Assembly: GCA_003194525.1 (NCBI GenBank)
Contig: NBIV01000129.1
Coordinates: 1 to 64,000, forward strand
Length of the DNA stretch: 64,000 nucleotides
From: Gracilariopsis chorda
Taxonomy: Eukaryota > Rhodophyta > Florideophyceae > Gracilariales > Gracilariaceae
Direction: 5' to 3'
Each line of letters starts with the position of its first letter. The first letter of the stretch is position 1. Positions 30,372-41,577 of this stretch are shown one piece after another. The notes below the pieces were generated by a model. That model was not told where the DNA came from, made no database searches, and was given only the letters and a program-made list of their open reading frames with translations. The position numbers were made by a program, and so were the translations under genes.

Positions 30372-31412
30372 TCACTGGCCGCCTTCATCGTGAGCGTGGT
30401 CAAAGAGCACCACCATAACGGACACATTGTCGGTACTGTTATGGTGAATAGCCTCCTTGACCAACACACGAGCCACCTCGTCCGCATTCATACCCTCATC
30501 AAAGCAGCGAGAAGCGGTTTGAATGACGCTTTTCTCAGAGACAAAGTCCCACAGTCCGTCACAAGCCAGCACCACGAAGCGGTCCGAATCGTCCAGCACA
30601 ACTTCACTGACGGAGGGCGTAGACACCACAACGCTCTTCATGCAGTGGTCGCCAAACGCGCGAGAAACGTTCAAGACGCCATTGACGCGAGCCCAGGCGA
30701 CAAAGCCGCCTGCGTTTTGAATGCGCTGACGCTCCACGTCATGCACGGGGCGATGATCCTCGGACAGCCGGTACGGATGCGCCGCTCGACACAACACCGC
30801 GCGCGAGTCACCGCAATTGGCCGTGGTCAAAATGGTGCCAAGCGTGGGGTCGGTGCGGATGAAACAGGTGACGGCGGTGGCGCCGACGCGGGTGCAGTTG
30901 CGTACGCGCAGCATGGCGTCCATCTTGGCGTACGAGCGCGTGAACGCGGAGCATACATCGAGCTGGTGGAAGGGCAAAGGGTGTTTGACGGAGGAGGGCG
31001 AGCGGCGCAGTTGAGAGGCGGGCGCAGGGGGCAGCAGCGGAGGCGATGGCGGTTGTGGCAGCGTTACTGGGAGGCGGAGGGGCTTGTTTTCCGAGATTGA
31101 GGGCGAGTGGTGCGTGGGGGTTACGACGGTTGGCTCGCCCAGCAACTCGCTGAGGAAGAAGCGATGCAGGAGTTGGCGGAGAAGGGTGGAGGCCAGTTTG
31201 CCGCCGTGGCCGTCGAAGACGGCGACGAAGAGACCGGGAACGGCTTGATAGCACTCGACGGCCATTTCGTCCTCCATGGAACGGCGGTGCAGGTAGTTTG
31301 GGTCATGGTGCGAGCCGACGTGCGCGGAGACGACGGGGAAGAACTTTGGGCGGAGGAGGTTGTGGTTGTGCGTGGAGGGGGGCATGGTTACGGATGAACA
31401 CGAGGAGAGCAT
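30372..31412 (-). CDS. PP2C-type (PPM) Ser/Thr protein phosphatase
   Basis: The first ATG in the frame is at 31412 (346 residues); a second is at 31385. The frame extends upstream only with non-ATG codons. Metal-dependent phosphatases of this family remove phosphate from Ser/Thr using two Mn/Mg ions. Motifs present are RRSMEDE, VFDGHGGK near residue 66 (metal Asp), VGATAVTCF, NCGDSRAVL near 200, VSRAFGD, LACDGLWDFVSE near 287, and STDNVSVMVV near the end (metal Asp). A Pro/Ser-rich insertion lies between the first and second motif groups. No targeting signal or membrane span is clear. The 16-base C-tract on its sense strand lies about 85 bases upstream of the ATG. Confidence 0.95.
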   Translation of the reverse strand: MLSSCSSVTMPPSTHNHNLLRPKFFPVVSAHVGSHHDPNYLHRRSMEDEMAVECYQAVPGLFVAVFDGHGGKLASTLLRQLLHRFFLSELLGEPTVVTPTHHSPSISENKPLRLPVTLPQPPSPPLLPPAPASQLRRSPSSVKHPLPFHQLDVCSAFTRSYAKMDAMLRVRNCTRVGATAVTCFIRTDPTLGTILTTANCGDSRAVLCRAAHPYRLSEDHRPVHDVERQRIQNAGGFVAWARVNGVLNVSRAFGDHCMKSVVVSTPSVSEVVLDDSDRFVVLACDGLWDFVSEKSVIQTASRCFDEGMNADEVARVLVKEAIHHNSTDNVSVMVVLFDHAHDEGGQ

Positions 31413-31496
31413 GCGGGTGGGGAAACGGGTACGACGGGGTGCGAAGTGGAGTTGCGAGTCGGGAACATTGGTGTGAAAGTACACGCGAAAAGGTTA

Positions 31497-31512
31497 GGGG
31501 GGGGGGGGGGGG
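31497..31512 (-). promoter_or_regulatory. 16-base C-tract (sense strand) upstream of PP2C
   Basis: G-run on the plus strand, so C-run on the PP2C sense strand, ending about 85 bases before its ATG. One of a set of similar tracts in this window. Confidence 0.45.
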
Positions 31513-31748
31513 AAGGCGCCGTTTTGGGGGGTGGGTGGGGGGCAGTGGAGTCTCGGTGCATATCTACGGTCGGCACGTTTATTGGTGACGGGCACGCGGT
31601 TGACAGCTATACTGCTGAGAGTGAGAGCAAAATAAGTTGCGCCGCGCGCGCGCTGCGCACGAAGATAACGGCGCGTGACGGCGCTTACGCGCTGTACCCG
31701 TTGCTTTGGTAAGTGGCAGCGGGACAGCTTCCGTCAGCGCGCGTCGCG

Positions 31749-32426
31749 CTACACGCGCTGCCAGCGGCACCACCACGTGCGCTGCTCCAAGCCCGCGTGC
31801 GCCTCCCCCGCGCCGAGCGCGCGCGGCCCGTCCCGCGGCGCGAAGCCGCCGGCGCCGTCCTGGAGCAGCTGCCGCAGCGTGTGCGCGTCGTAGCCGAACG
31901 GCGGTCCGCCCTCGTCAACGCTTTTCCCCACCGGGTACATCGCCGTGATCAGACTGCCGCCCACCTCCACCAGCTCGCGCATCCGCTGCGCCCACGCCCC
32001 GCGCTGCTGCACCCCCAGCGCGCAGAAGAACGAGTAGTCGTATACCACGCTGAACGGTCCGCCCACTGCGCGCGCGTCGAAGAAATCGCCCGCGCGCACC
32101 TCGAACGCCGTGCGCCGCCCCGCGCATCCCGTCGTGCTGAGGTACTCGTCCGCGCTGCGCACCGCGCTGGCGGAGATGTCCAACCCGAGCACGCGCTCGA
32201 ATAGGCCGCTGTTGCAAAACGCCTCCACGTCGTACCCGCGCCCGCAGCCGGGGATCAGAACGCTCCGTCCGCGCTCGATGCCGCCGTTGCTCAGCTGCCT
32301 CACCAGTTCGGGCAGCGCGTCCATTCGGTCGAACAGTTGTCCCCTGTCTATCCCGTTCGTCCACAGTTCTTCCCACTCTCCCCCGCCGTCGTTCCGCTCG
32401 TCTGCTTCTTGGAGCGCCGCTTCCAT
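31749..32426 (-). CDS. TPMT-family S-adenosylmethionine methyltransferase (thiol/halide type)
   Basis: A 225-residue single-exon protein from an ATG at 32426. TPMT-family enzymes transfer methyl from SAM to thiols, thiocyanate or halide ions. Visible features: WEELWTNG near residue 18, the SAM-binding loop VLIPGCGRGYDVEAF (about 55-70), LGLDISASAVRSADEYL, and YDYSFFCAL followed by WAQRMRELVEVGGSLITAM. The sequence resembles plant HOL/HTMT halide methyltransferases more than animal TPMT in its YDY-F-CAL motif. In a marine alga, a methyl-halide producer would be a reasonable role (inference). The PP2C gene lies downstream on the same strand, 336 bases away. Confidence 0.9.
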   Translation of the reverse strand: MEAALQEADERNDGGGEWEELWTNGIDRGQLFDRMDALPELVRQLSNGGIERGRSVLIPGCGRGYDVEAFCNSGLFERVLGLDISASAVRSADEYLSTTGCAGRRTAFEVRAGDFFDARAVGGPFSVVYDYSFFCALGVQQRGAWAQRMRELVEVGGSLITAMYPVGKSVDEGGPPFGYDAHTLRQLLQDGAGGFAPRDGPRALGAGEAHAGLEQRTWWCRWQRV

Positions 32427-33990
32427 GCCTTTTCAAGGTGGCGCTGCACACCCGGCCGCAACGCGAGCTCGCTCCAATGCGCCACAACCGACCGCTTTTC
32501 TACCCTCTGCTGCGCGCACACGTCTTACAACACTTTGCCATCATGCCTCGTGCATGTTCTTCCTTGTACAATTACATTTGGGGCACATTCCAAATAGCGC
32601 CGCCGTCGCTCCTTTGTGGCCCCTCCTCCACCTTTCTTCCGACATCATGTCCTACCCCGTGCACTCGTAGAAAAAAGCAAAAAAAATTTTGCGATCCCAC
32701 TCACCTTTCCGCATCAATTCACACACTACTATGATACCCTTGGGTATATCGCTGCCAACTACTACTGTAATTTGTTCTATTCCGCCTTTACTATTTGTCG
32801 CTCTCACCGACCAATCCCTCCCTCCGCGAGCTGCTTCTTTCTCTTAGCAATACCAATCTTCAATGTCTGCTTTCCTACACAATCGTGCACACGCGCACAA
32901 TTTTCTCATCATGTTGCGCTTGCTACTCTGCAGACGCCTGCAATCGTGCCACATCTATGCCTTGTTCCTCATTTGTTGCTGTCATCACCTTTCATTCATA
33001 TAATCGAGTACAAAGAAAAAGCAAACAATCATGCCTGCTCAGTGCTAACGCCTTTCAACAGTTTGTTGCCAAAGTAACACACTTTGAAGTGCCTTATCAG
33101 TCATTCGCCTTCGACTTACACAACCAGCGATCTTTGTCACACATCTCCGGTCATATCAACGGCAATGAGTTCTTCAAGTTGCATACTGCCAAGTCTTGCC
33201 GCTTCAAACACGTTCTACAACCTTCCGCGCCTTTGCTTTGCCGTGTTGGCATCCTAATTTGCCCAATAAACCAAATCTACACTGACGATTATGGGCACAG
33301 TTTTTTTTATGACCGTTGAATCTACGCACCAAATTAATGACACAAAATGAACGAAGCAGTCCGCAACAACCAAACATTATTGAACAAGCAATGTAACCCT
33401 TTCTTCTTGGGACTGCAGTAGATATGTTTTCGGCCCTTGTACAGTGTCATCTCATCACCACAACCCTTGAAACGTCGCAGTAGAAAAGCCCCAATATCTT
33501 TCAAAACGCCAGCAACTGTTTCTCTCGCTTCTGGTTTAGGTCTGTGTTCCAATATCCTGACGTTCACAGCACTCCTCTTTTAAATCATTCACCATGTACT
33601 CGTCCAGTAGAGGTTAAGGGTTAGCGCTCACCATAAAATAAGTGTGAACGAGATGGACTGTATTCCTAACTTGTCATTGAAAAATATACTCCTACCAACG
33701 TAAGTGATCCTTGTCGATGTTAACATCCCTGCGTGTAGAGGACGAGTGCGCAGTCTCATTTGAAGTTTACAACAATTACCCAGCGGCCAGATGTTGGTCA
33801 CTTCGCCCACAATTAAAAGGTTAACGTTATAACGTTACCTTCATCACAGTGTTTTGGCTTCTTTGGGTGATCCAGTAACTCAGCAAAGTCTGCTTCGTAT
33901 TTACTGTGAGGTATTCAGTCTTCTCAGTATCCAGCAAAGCGATGTTCTGCGTGTCCAAGCCTCCTGCGGAAAGGCGCATTTATTCCTTGC
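32427..33990. other. No gene supported
   Basis: AT-rich DNA with plus frames up to 174 codons (32616-33319) that lack domain character. A short telomere-like AGGTTAAGGGTTAG lies at 33611-33624. This begins the repeat-rich zone. Confidence 0.4.
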
Positions 33991-35499
33991 GCTGTATATG
34001 ATATATTAATCCCTGCAACTAAAACGTGCTGCATGACCATTGCTCAGCCCCGAGCTCCCCGTTCTGAAAGTCGTGCTATGTGTTCGTGTTGAATTCTCCG
34101 AATATATCAGATGTGTGTACGGGCCTACTCTTCAACAAATCGATGAAATTCAAACATCTACAGGAAGACACACTAGCTGCAGGCGTGTTTCGCCGTTTCT
34201 TTGTTGGTTCTACTACTCCGTCCAGTTTTTCGGAGGGTGTCAATAGAGGAGCGGACGGCCAACAAGTGGAATCCATATTAAAACGCCTCCAAGTTTCGAC
34301 GAGACGTTTTTTCCGTCCGCAAGGGGAAGACAAGTGGCAGCAGTAGTGGTGAAAGGTGTCACGCTGAGCCGGCGTTATCGGTACGGAGTTCTACTGGTTG
34401 GCAGGAGGGCATCGGGCTCGGAAGCAGGTAAGCGGAACCGTCAGCCTGGCTTGGCCCAAAGGCCCAAGTTAGTAGCTTGCTTGAGAACGGTCGAGAGTAA
34501 GGCGCGACCGACATTATATAACATACCAGTAAAGACGAGGCCCGGACTCTTGGAGGAGGCAGAGCTTTAGTGCCCCTTGATTGTGTTCCTCCGTTGACTC
34601 AGCTGCGCGTAGAGCTCAACAAAAAGCTGGATAGGACTTTTGAATTCTTGCGGAGAGATAAGTTCTTCGATAAGAGCTCCTACCACGCTTTCGGAATGAG
34701 TAGCGTGCGCCCGAAAAAATATGTATACATATATCCATATTTGACTGGTCTCTCTGTGGGCAAACTTCAATATCTACTGTTCATGAGTTAAAAAGAAGCA
34801 CATGTACAGAAACAATTGTCCGCCTATTCAGTTGTTGTCGTGGTACATTTAGTGCTGAAGCAGAAATATTCGTCATTGAGGTTCGAGGAAGGTGAGGTTG
34901 AAACGAGGTATCCCGAAATTGAGCCGCGTCACCCAACATCATCCGTAGAAAACATTGGCACCATTTGTCTTGGACACGGAGCCAGAGACTACCCTTGTAC
35001 ACTACTGGTCATGTTGTTGGCGCTACAGAGCCATTTAAAGAGAATTCGGAGAGCCTCAGATATGCTGCGGTAGTCTTGACCACCCTATGTAAAGGGCGCA
35101 AAGGCCACGGGTATTGATAGTAGCGATTGGTTTTAATTCCACCGAAAAACCAATAAGCTCTCGCGCAAAGCATATTCGGTGTTTTGCTTTTCGCGCGACT
35201 CTCGTACCGGAGTTGATGGATCAGAGAAAAAGGAAATACATCGTGGGGGGTTCTCTTTGGGAATAAAACTCGTACGTGGGGCCTGGCTATTAGAGGTAGT
35301 TCGTTCATGTCAAGACACAACTTTTTAGTATACACGAGAACATAATACGAACAAAGATTCACTCCATCCCGGAGCTTACTTGTACTGTTCTTATAAGAGA
35401 GCCCATCGATTTCGTTATCACTGCTAAGAAGAGAAAGAAACTATGGGCTTGCGTGATGTTACGTTCGGATTCAGAGCAATACACGGTTGAATCGGTTGA
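33991..35499. other. No gene supported; likely decayed repeats
   Basis: Short frames only. The right part may be eroded LINE sequence upstream of the recognisable LINE 3' end, but no reverse transcriptase motif could be found. Confidence 0.35.
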
Positions 35500-35967
35500 A
35501 TGTTCATCTCTCTTGGAGACTCAGTTGCACGTCCATTTCGCTTCCCTTATTCGGCAAGTGGAAAGACGGACACACCTCGTATCATAGAGAAACCTGACTT
35601 TTTGAAGACAGACATCGAGGCCAGGAAAGCGGAGGTGTTATTGGCTCAGTTTTATACAGGTCATGTTTCAGCTTTTCATCTTGTTGCTTCATTCCTTACA
35701 AAGCGCACAGTAAGGTGTGAATGTTCGAGAGGAACGAAGAAGACCGTAGACCATTTCGTGTTGCGATGCCAGTTGATCAACCAGATTAGAAGAGATCATC
35801 TTCCTAGTCCGCCTGAGAGAAGGGGAAAGTCGATCAAAGATATAATTAGGCAGTGGCCAAACAAGTTCCTTGGTTTCCTGCGGAAAGAGAAGTATCTTTA
35901 GACGATACTTCTACCCACAATGCAGCAATTAGGCATTGAGGGCCCATAATAAACAACAACAACAACA
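35500..35967 (+). mobile_element. LINE (non-LTR retrotransposon) 3' end
   Basis: A frame (35500-35901) reads EARKAEVLLAQFYTGHVSAF, then CECSRGTKKTVDHFVLRCQL and RRDHLPSP. This is the C-terminal CCHC region found after the RNase H or RT of Jockey/I-type LINEs (pattern C-C-H-x4-C). The 3' UTR ends GGGCCCATAATAAACAAC and passes into an AAC tail at about 35952-35967. The reverse transcriptase itself is missing or unrecognisable upstream, so this is a 5'-truncated or eroded copy. Confidence 0.72.
35848..35967 (+). repeat. LINE 3'-end repeat, copy 1
   Basis: From AGGCAGTGGCCAAACAAG to the GGGCCCATAATAAACAAC tail. It matches 37681-37791 over almost the whole length with a few substitutions. Confidence 0.9.
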
Positions 35968-36031
35968 CCTCGTAAAGGCGGATCAGCGTGTGCCAGCAAT
36001 ACACAAAAAGGGGTCTGACATTAGATGGAAG

Positions 36032-36224
36032 TTGTGACTGGCACCAGCGGTCACAATGACTTTACTGTCTTGTATCGCGCCGGTGCGCTTCAGGCCAGAA
36101 GACAGAAGCCCACAAGCCTCGATCTCCCTGTCACTGTCTCTAAACAGTGAGAGACAGTGAGACCGCAAGGAGATCATAAACGTAAAGGCATCCCTCGTTG
36201 ACCTACGATCGAGAGTCAACGAGG
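36032..36224 (+). other. Cluster of long perfect stem-loops
   Basis: Consecutive perfect inverted repeats: TTGTGAC/GTCACAA (36032-36056); CTGTCTT/AAGACAG (36065-36105) enclosing GCGC-CGGT-GCGC; GATCTCC/GGAGATC (36121-36175) enclosing an 11-bp stem TCACTGTCTCT/AGAGACAGTGA (36131-36160); and CCTCGTTGAC/GTCAACGAGG (36193-36224). No protein frame is convincing across it. It could be a structured RNA or a folded part of a mobile element. Confidence 0.6.
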
Positions 36225-37680
36225 TAGACGTGCCCTCTCTGTTCCCTTTCCCTCTTGGACTCATACATTGACTCCGCGCGCTGAAGAGCGTTGAGCGACT
36301 GTCGTAGGTCTCAACACGTGGCTTATTCTATCGATACGGTGCTAATCTTTTTGCTGTACTATCGGCTGTATGATCTTTAGATGGACGAGCTTTTGAGCTA
36401 GAGCCGCAGAATGGTTGACAAGTCTGGTCCTCACTTCTTAAAGAAGTGTAAAATATTATTACTGCTCTGGATCTCGCGGGAACCGTCAGGGGCACGCATT
36501 GAGCACACACAGTGAATAGAAACGATCGCTGGGGATGGGGGGGGGGGGGGGGGGGGGGGGTGGCGACTTTCCTGCTGATGTGAATCAGGAGTAAGGAAAA
36601 AGGATCCACAGCTGGGTCTGCCGCGAGAATTTGGATTTCGCGGCATAGACTAGCTTCTGAGAGAATTAGTACGAGGAAGTCGGAATTAGGCTGTGTACCT
36701 CGCAACAAACAACAAGGTGTGATGTGCCAATTTTTCGCTAAAGAACAACGACATGGATAAGCGATAATGTCCTTATCCCGCAGTTCAGCTTCGAAGCTGA
36801 AGGTTTTCTATCCTAGGTGTCGCAGCCTAAATTAGAAGACAGCAGTGTTCAGTGCTCCTGGCAGTGACAACCATCATGCCACTCAGCCTGTGCACGACAA
36901 TCTCGTTTCACTGTCCTAAGATAACTAATGGTGCTTAAGGGGTCAGAACAGCTTGTGTAGCTGCAAAATGCCGCCCAGAATGCCATGCAGGAAGTGTAAT
37001 ACTATGCCAACAAGAATAGAATATCGAATACTTAGGCTTCAGGGGCTATCAGAAGAAGCGAAAGATCAGATAACAGACATTGTCCAGAGATGGTCATTCG
37101 ATTTGCAAGCTGTCGTATCGGAAAAAAAGATCGTGGATAAAGAATGCTCACCCTAGAATGAATTGGGTGTGGATTAGTCAACAAAAAACGCGCCCAGACA
37201 AGAGAAGGAAACAAATAGGGTATTTGTTGCGATATTCGGATAAAGGTCCAAGCTTGGTGGGACACGAAGCAGTGCAGCAACTGCCCTTCTTTTCAGTGCA
37301 GCAATAGATCGCCATCTTGATAAGAAGGTCTTTGTGGTCACCCTTCGTAGGCTACCTCCAACTCTAGTCGCATAACCTGCGCTTGAGAATCGGGCCCCTT
37401 ATTAACTATAGGGGAAGCGACTTTTCTGGAGCTAAGGTTAGATTGCTATCCCTACAGTCTTAGTCGCATCCCCTGCGCTCGAGCATGGGACATAGCAGTA
37501 CATAGAGTAAGTGTTATTAAAACTAATAGAGTGTATCTAAGAGCAGGAAAGAGAATACTCGCTGATTACTATCCCGCTTTGTGTGGGTGTGCTTATATGA
37601 GCTCGTGTCTCTAATTCCAAAACTATGGTAGGGGTTGCATTGAACAGAACCCCTCTCTCCCCAGATGATAAACCAATAAC
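36225..37680. other. No gene; poly-G tract and further hairpins
   Basis: Contains a 24-base G-run at 36537-36560. Two more inverted repeats are GGATAAG/CTTATCC (36755-36778) and the perfect 18-base palindrome TTCAGCTTCGAAGCTGAA (36784-36801). An imperfect direct repeat of about 31 bases lies at 37363 and 37459. No coding gene recognised. Confidence 0.45.
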
Positions 37681-37791
37681 AGGCAGTGGCCAAACAAGTT
37701 CCTTGATTTCTTACGGAAAGAGAAGTATCTCTACACGATACTTCTTCCCATAAAGCAGCAATTAAGCATTGAGGGCCCATAATAAACAACA
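37681..37791 (+). repeat. LINE 3'-end repeat, copy 2 (5'-truncated)
   Basis: Begins AGGCAGTGGCCAAACAAG and ends GAGGGCCCATAATAAACAAC, matching 35848-35960 with scattered substitutions. A short 3' fragment of the same LINE family inserted independently is the simplest reading. Confidence 0.88.
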
Positions 37792-40652
37792 ATACCAAAC
37801 CAATAACTTTTCTGGCCATGTTCTTACTTTTGATTTGGCGTCAGAACTTTGGCCCTTTCGGAGAGGTGGAAGTTCCCTATGTCAGGACGCCGCTCTTCGG
37901 CGGCATCTAAGAACGAAATGTTCTACACTATTTAGTATGTTGAGCCCACATCTGAGCGGGCAGAAACATTTCCCGTTGTGGAGAAACGTAGAAACAAGGT
38001 GTACCCGCTTTGACGTGTTTGTATCTGTCACGCCATCAAGATAAAGCAGGAAGCGTCAATGGCCCCGCCTTGCCAAAATTCGCTAACCAATCCGCTCGAG
38101 ATGACGAACCTTCGCTGGTATGAATCAGCGGGAGTCCACATTGATCCGAAACTGACAATGCCTATGAAACTGGACTTCGATGCAGATGCTAGAGATCTTC
38201 TGTTGAGCACGTCGAAATGGCAAAATGGCTTCCTTCGGCTACAGGGAGGAAGATGACTCATCAGCTAAGAGCGCTACTGAACGGAAAGTTTGGGTTTGTT
38301 TGAGATAGCATCTCCGGACTTGCGCTCTTGCAAGATAGTGCTTCTTCTATCCCGAGAGAGGGGCTGGGGAAGGGACTAAGAGCACAAGCTACAGTTCAAG
38401 ACAAATATGGAATTGTGATGCTGATTCACTTTTTACTTGAAGCTGCTCCTGAGATTCATCTTTTATAGCCCCGGAATTGTGACTGCAGAAAGCTAGCCGT
38501 CAAATCGTGAAAACTTCCAGCCGAGTTTTTCTTGTTTTCTTTTGTTTCGTTACATTTCTTCAACGTAGGTGCAATTATTGCATTGCATACATGGTTTTCA
38601 CTCGAAGAACCAATTTCCACTAAGGAAGAAGACTCGTAATTTGCAAAATGACGATTCCTGATTGTTTACTTGATGGTGGCGTTAACTGCTTGCGTCTCCA
38701 GTTCTCCTGCATGATGGCACTCGCGAACTTTTATCTTGAAAACTGCAGGATGGTGGAAGGTGGCCCATTTTAACAACTTCATCTACAAGCTCGAGGAGAC
38801 TTGTCCACAGGACAAGTCTGCAGTATCCGCCATGCATGTGCGTAAAAGACAGGCCCAATCTGTTGTCGATCTTGGAGGAGATGTGAAACCGTCAGTGCTG
38901 AAGTACAGCCCACGGCTTTCTGTTCTCCTGGAATGCACCATTACATCTCTCCTTGTCGCTGCCTGGGGTGAGTTAAACCCCCATCATTTTTCCTTTGTCC
39001 CATAAACACACACAGCATAATGATGATGTGGCTGCTTCAAAGGACACGACTGCTACCTTTGTACACGGAGAATTACTGTATCACGGTGGCATCCTTTGTG
39101 TATGACTAGCTAGGTGCAGCAATAGACCTCCACAAGACTAAACATGATCAAGGTCCACGACAGTACCTCCAGACGTGACACCCTCTATCGGCAAGAACGA
39201 TATTTGGAGCCTAAGATCGCCAGTTTTTGTAAGGTTCCCAATTGTCGAAAAAGCGCAAATGCTGGCCTGTTGGACTGGTCGATGTTATCAAGGCACTTAA
39301 TCCTGTCTCACAGGCTGATCATCAAACACTCCTATCCAATCTCGTGCTTTCTGTTTCCGTTTCTTGCCTCATATCGCTGTCTTTCTTCGTCGTACCAGCT
39401 TCACGCAAGCGCTTGGTTCATGTCGGGTAGGTTCTTGTGACATTTTCTTCAAATGTTCCAGAGGAGCAGCGCCAGTAGAAACGTAAGATTGAACGCTTCG
39501 ATCGTTTTCAGCTTCATAGAACGTACTTAGAATCGTCCGAAATGCCCGTGTCATTATCTTACTCATGGCCATGAGCACAACTACGAGATAGAACGCTGCC
39601 TGCATATTTGATATTGTGCGAAGTCACTGACCTTGCTTGCACTAATTCTGTTTCATGCCCAGAATGGCAAAAGACAACGAAACACGAGCATGTATCGCAA
39701 ACACAAGAATTTGGCATATCAAATATGACGACGGGCAATGGAGGCATTACTACGCGGTAGATACACCATGAAACAGCAGTGGCGCGAGAACACATAAGAA
39801 ACGCTATGGTGTGGGTGGGGTGGTGGGGCTAAAGCAGAGGTTTACACAGAGCAGTTACACGAGGAACGTCAGACAAAAAGGAAGCTGTATATAGTGCTCA
39901 ACATTGCAGAAGAGGGTTGTCTCCGGGTGTCGACGAGGACCAACTGAAACAACTGAAAAGCTGACGACGTACATTGAGGAGATGGAATCGTATGCAAAGT
40001 CATGCGGAAAAAGGCGGAACGAAGAGCGCGCAAAGGGGACAGTGGATAAGCGCAGGCGTCGCTGAAAATCAAATGCAGTACCCAGGGTAAGACGTCTTTT
40101 TGTCAAACAAAGTGTTTGAGAAAACGCGTTGTAGCCTTGTTAGAACATGATTTCAATATCACCCACAAGATGATGACAATGTTATCACCCAGGACCGATT
40201 TCTAGGCCTTGTGGCCATTCGCAACGTGATTCGCCGAAGGCGATACTCATACGCATACTTACATCAAAGGTCAAATCCAAACTCTTCCAACCGGCCTTTT
40301 GCTACGCAAAGTGCTCTCTCTGCCTTTTATACCTTGTCAACCGTTAACAACACAAGCTCGCTTCATGGTTTGCTCCAGCAATCACCAGTAACACCATCCG
40401 CCATGTACATGTCCTAAGTGTAATCTAACCTGCAGCTTTGGGTTGTGGGAACGCATAATCACCTTCATTGCGTTCTGCCGGGAGAACTTGTCTTGCTGAT
40501 CAGGGTTCCAACTCTTCAAATCACGACACAGATTCTCACTTGCATCACTGCGCCAAAATCTTCGTAGCCTCGTGGGCAAGCAGAATATGAGAGTCACGAT
40601 GAGTTTCGTAAGGGACCAACTCAGAAACGCTGATGTGTCTCCTCGGCATACA
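37792..40652. other. No gene supported; repeat-rich DNA
   Basis: Short frames on both strands have no recognisable domain. Notable are a 9-bp perfect hairpin GACTTGTCC-ACA-GGACAAGTC at 38798-38818 and GAAATGTT/AACATTTC around 37916-37971. Confidence 0.4.
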
Positions 40653-40674
40653 CTAACCCTTAACCCTTAACCCT
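40653..40674 (+). repeat. Telomere-like TTAACCC repeats
   Basis: Three tandem units of the form (C/T)TAACCC. They are interstitial, in the middle of the repeat-rich zone; a related fragment is at 33611-33624. Confidence 0.7.
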
Positions 40675-41577
40675 TTATTTCCCTATTCCGTTGAGCCAAC
40701 TTTACCACTAACGCAAGCCCGGGTAGCAATCCCTTTAAAACGAACTGAATGAGCAATCGAGCTTGCTTTGGGGTATACCCTCTCTGTAAGTAAAGGTTAA
40801 AGGGTTGCAGTCGGGTAGCACTTAACTGTGAGGCTTTCATGCCCAAAGAATACAGCACAATACAGCTCGTGTGCATAACGCTTTCCAACTCTGTAACGCT
40901 AGGCCGCAGTTCCACACCTATACGAATATTATAACAATCGTGATGGATTTTCATTGTTGAGCAAACCCCGAGGATGGAACCTTTAGTCTATGAGGATGGG
41001 AGGAACGAAAGAGTCACGGTGTCTTACTTTCGCAACCTGGTGTAAAGAAAGCCCATAGTTTTCCGAAGCCGCATGCGTATTTCTTGAGTGTGGCTGCGGG
41101 GTGTCAAATAGCACAACGCCTTCCATGCAAAGTGGTATCGCGGTTCAACTGATACCGTCCAAAAGCTCTACGTCCCAGACAAGAGTACGCTTCGTGCATT
41201 ACCAACCAGTAAGGAGATGCAGTGGGAGAGATAGGATTTGAGTAGCACAGCGTTACAATTCAACACTGCGATACATGATACAGGCGTGGGATACGTTTCT
41301 ACGAAGAAAGACTGCATGCAGATTAAACATGAAGTGTGCGAATTCGTTCCAACCTCTTCCGGAGTTACTGGGGCACCAAACCTAGGACACGCCGTACTCC
41401 GGTACCGGTTCGAGGCGTCCATAGATTGGATCTTCTAAAAGAGTTGAGTTTGTGCTGGAGATGCAGTCACGCTCTTGTACGCGACAAGCTGAACAAATGT
41501 TTGTCGTCAGTTTAAACATTTATCGGTGTTGTCTGTGCTATGTCCAACCAGGACTTTTAGCTCCGATGACTGAGCAA
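40675..41577. other. No gene supported
   Basis: Only short frames, without domain signals, before the hairpin cluster that follows the HMG-CoA synthase gene. Confidence 0.4.

Noticed and set aside
31413-31484. Upstream extension of the PP2C protein to 31484
   Set aside because: The codon at 31484 is GTG; the first ATG in frame is at 31412.
32616-33319. Plus frames of 153 and 174 codons
   Set aside because: Composition like translated AT-rich non-coding DNA; no motif or domain; overlapping frames contradict each other.
41404-41412. tRNA B-box-like GGTTCGAGG, and another near 47420 on the minus strand
   Set aside because: No matching T-arm stem, A box or acceptor stem could be built around either site.
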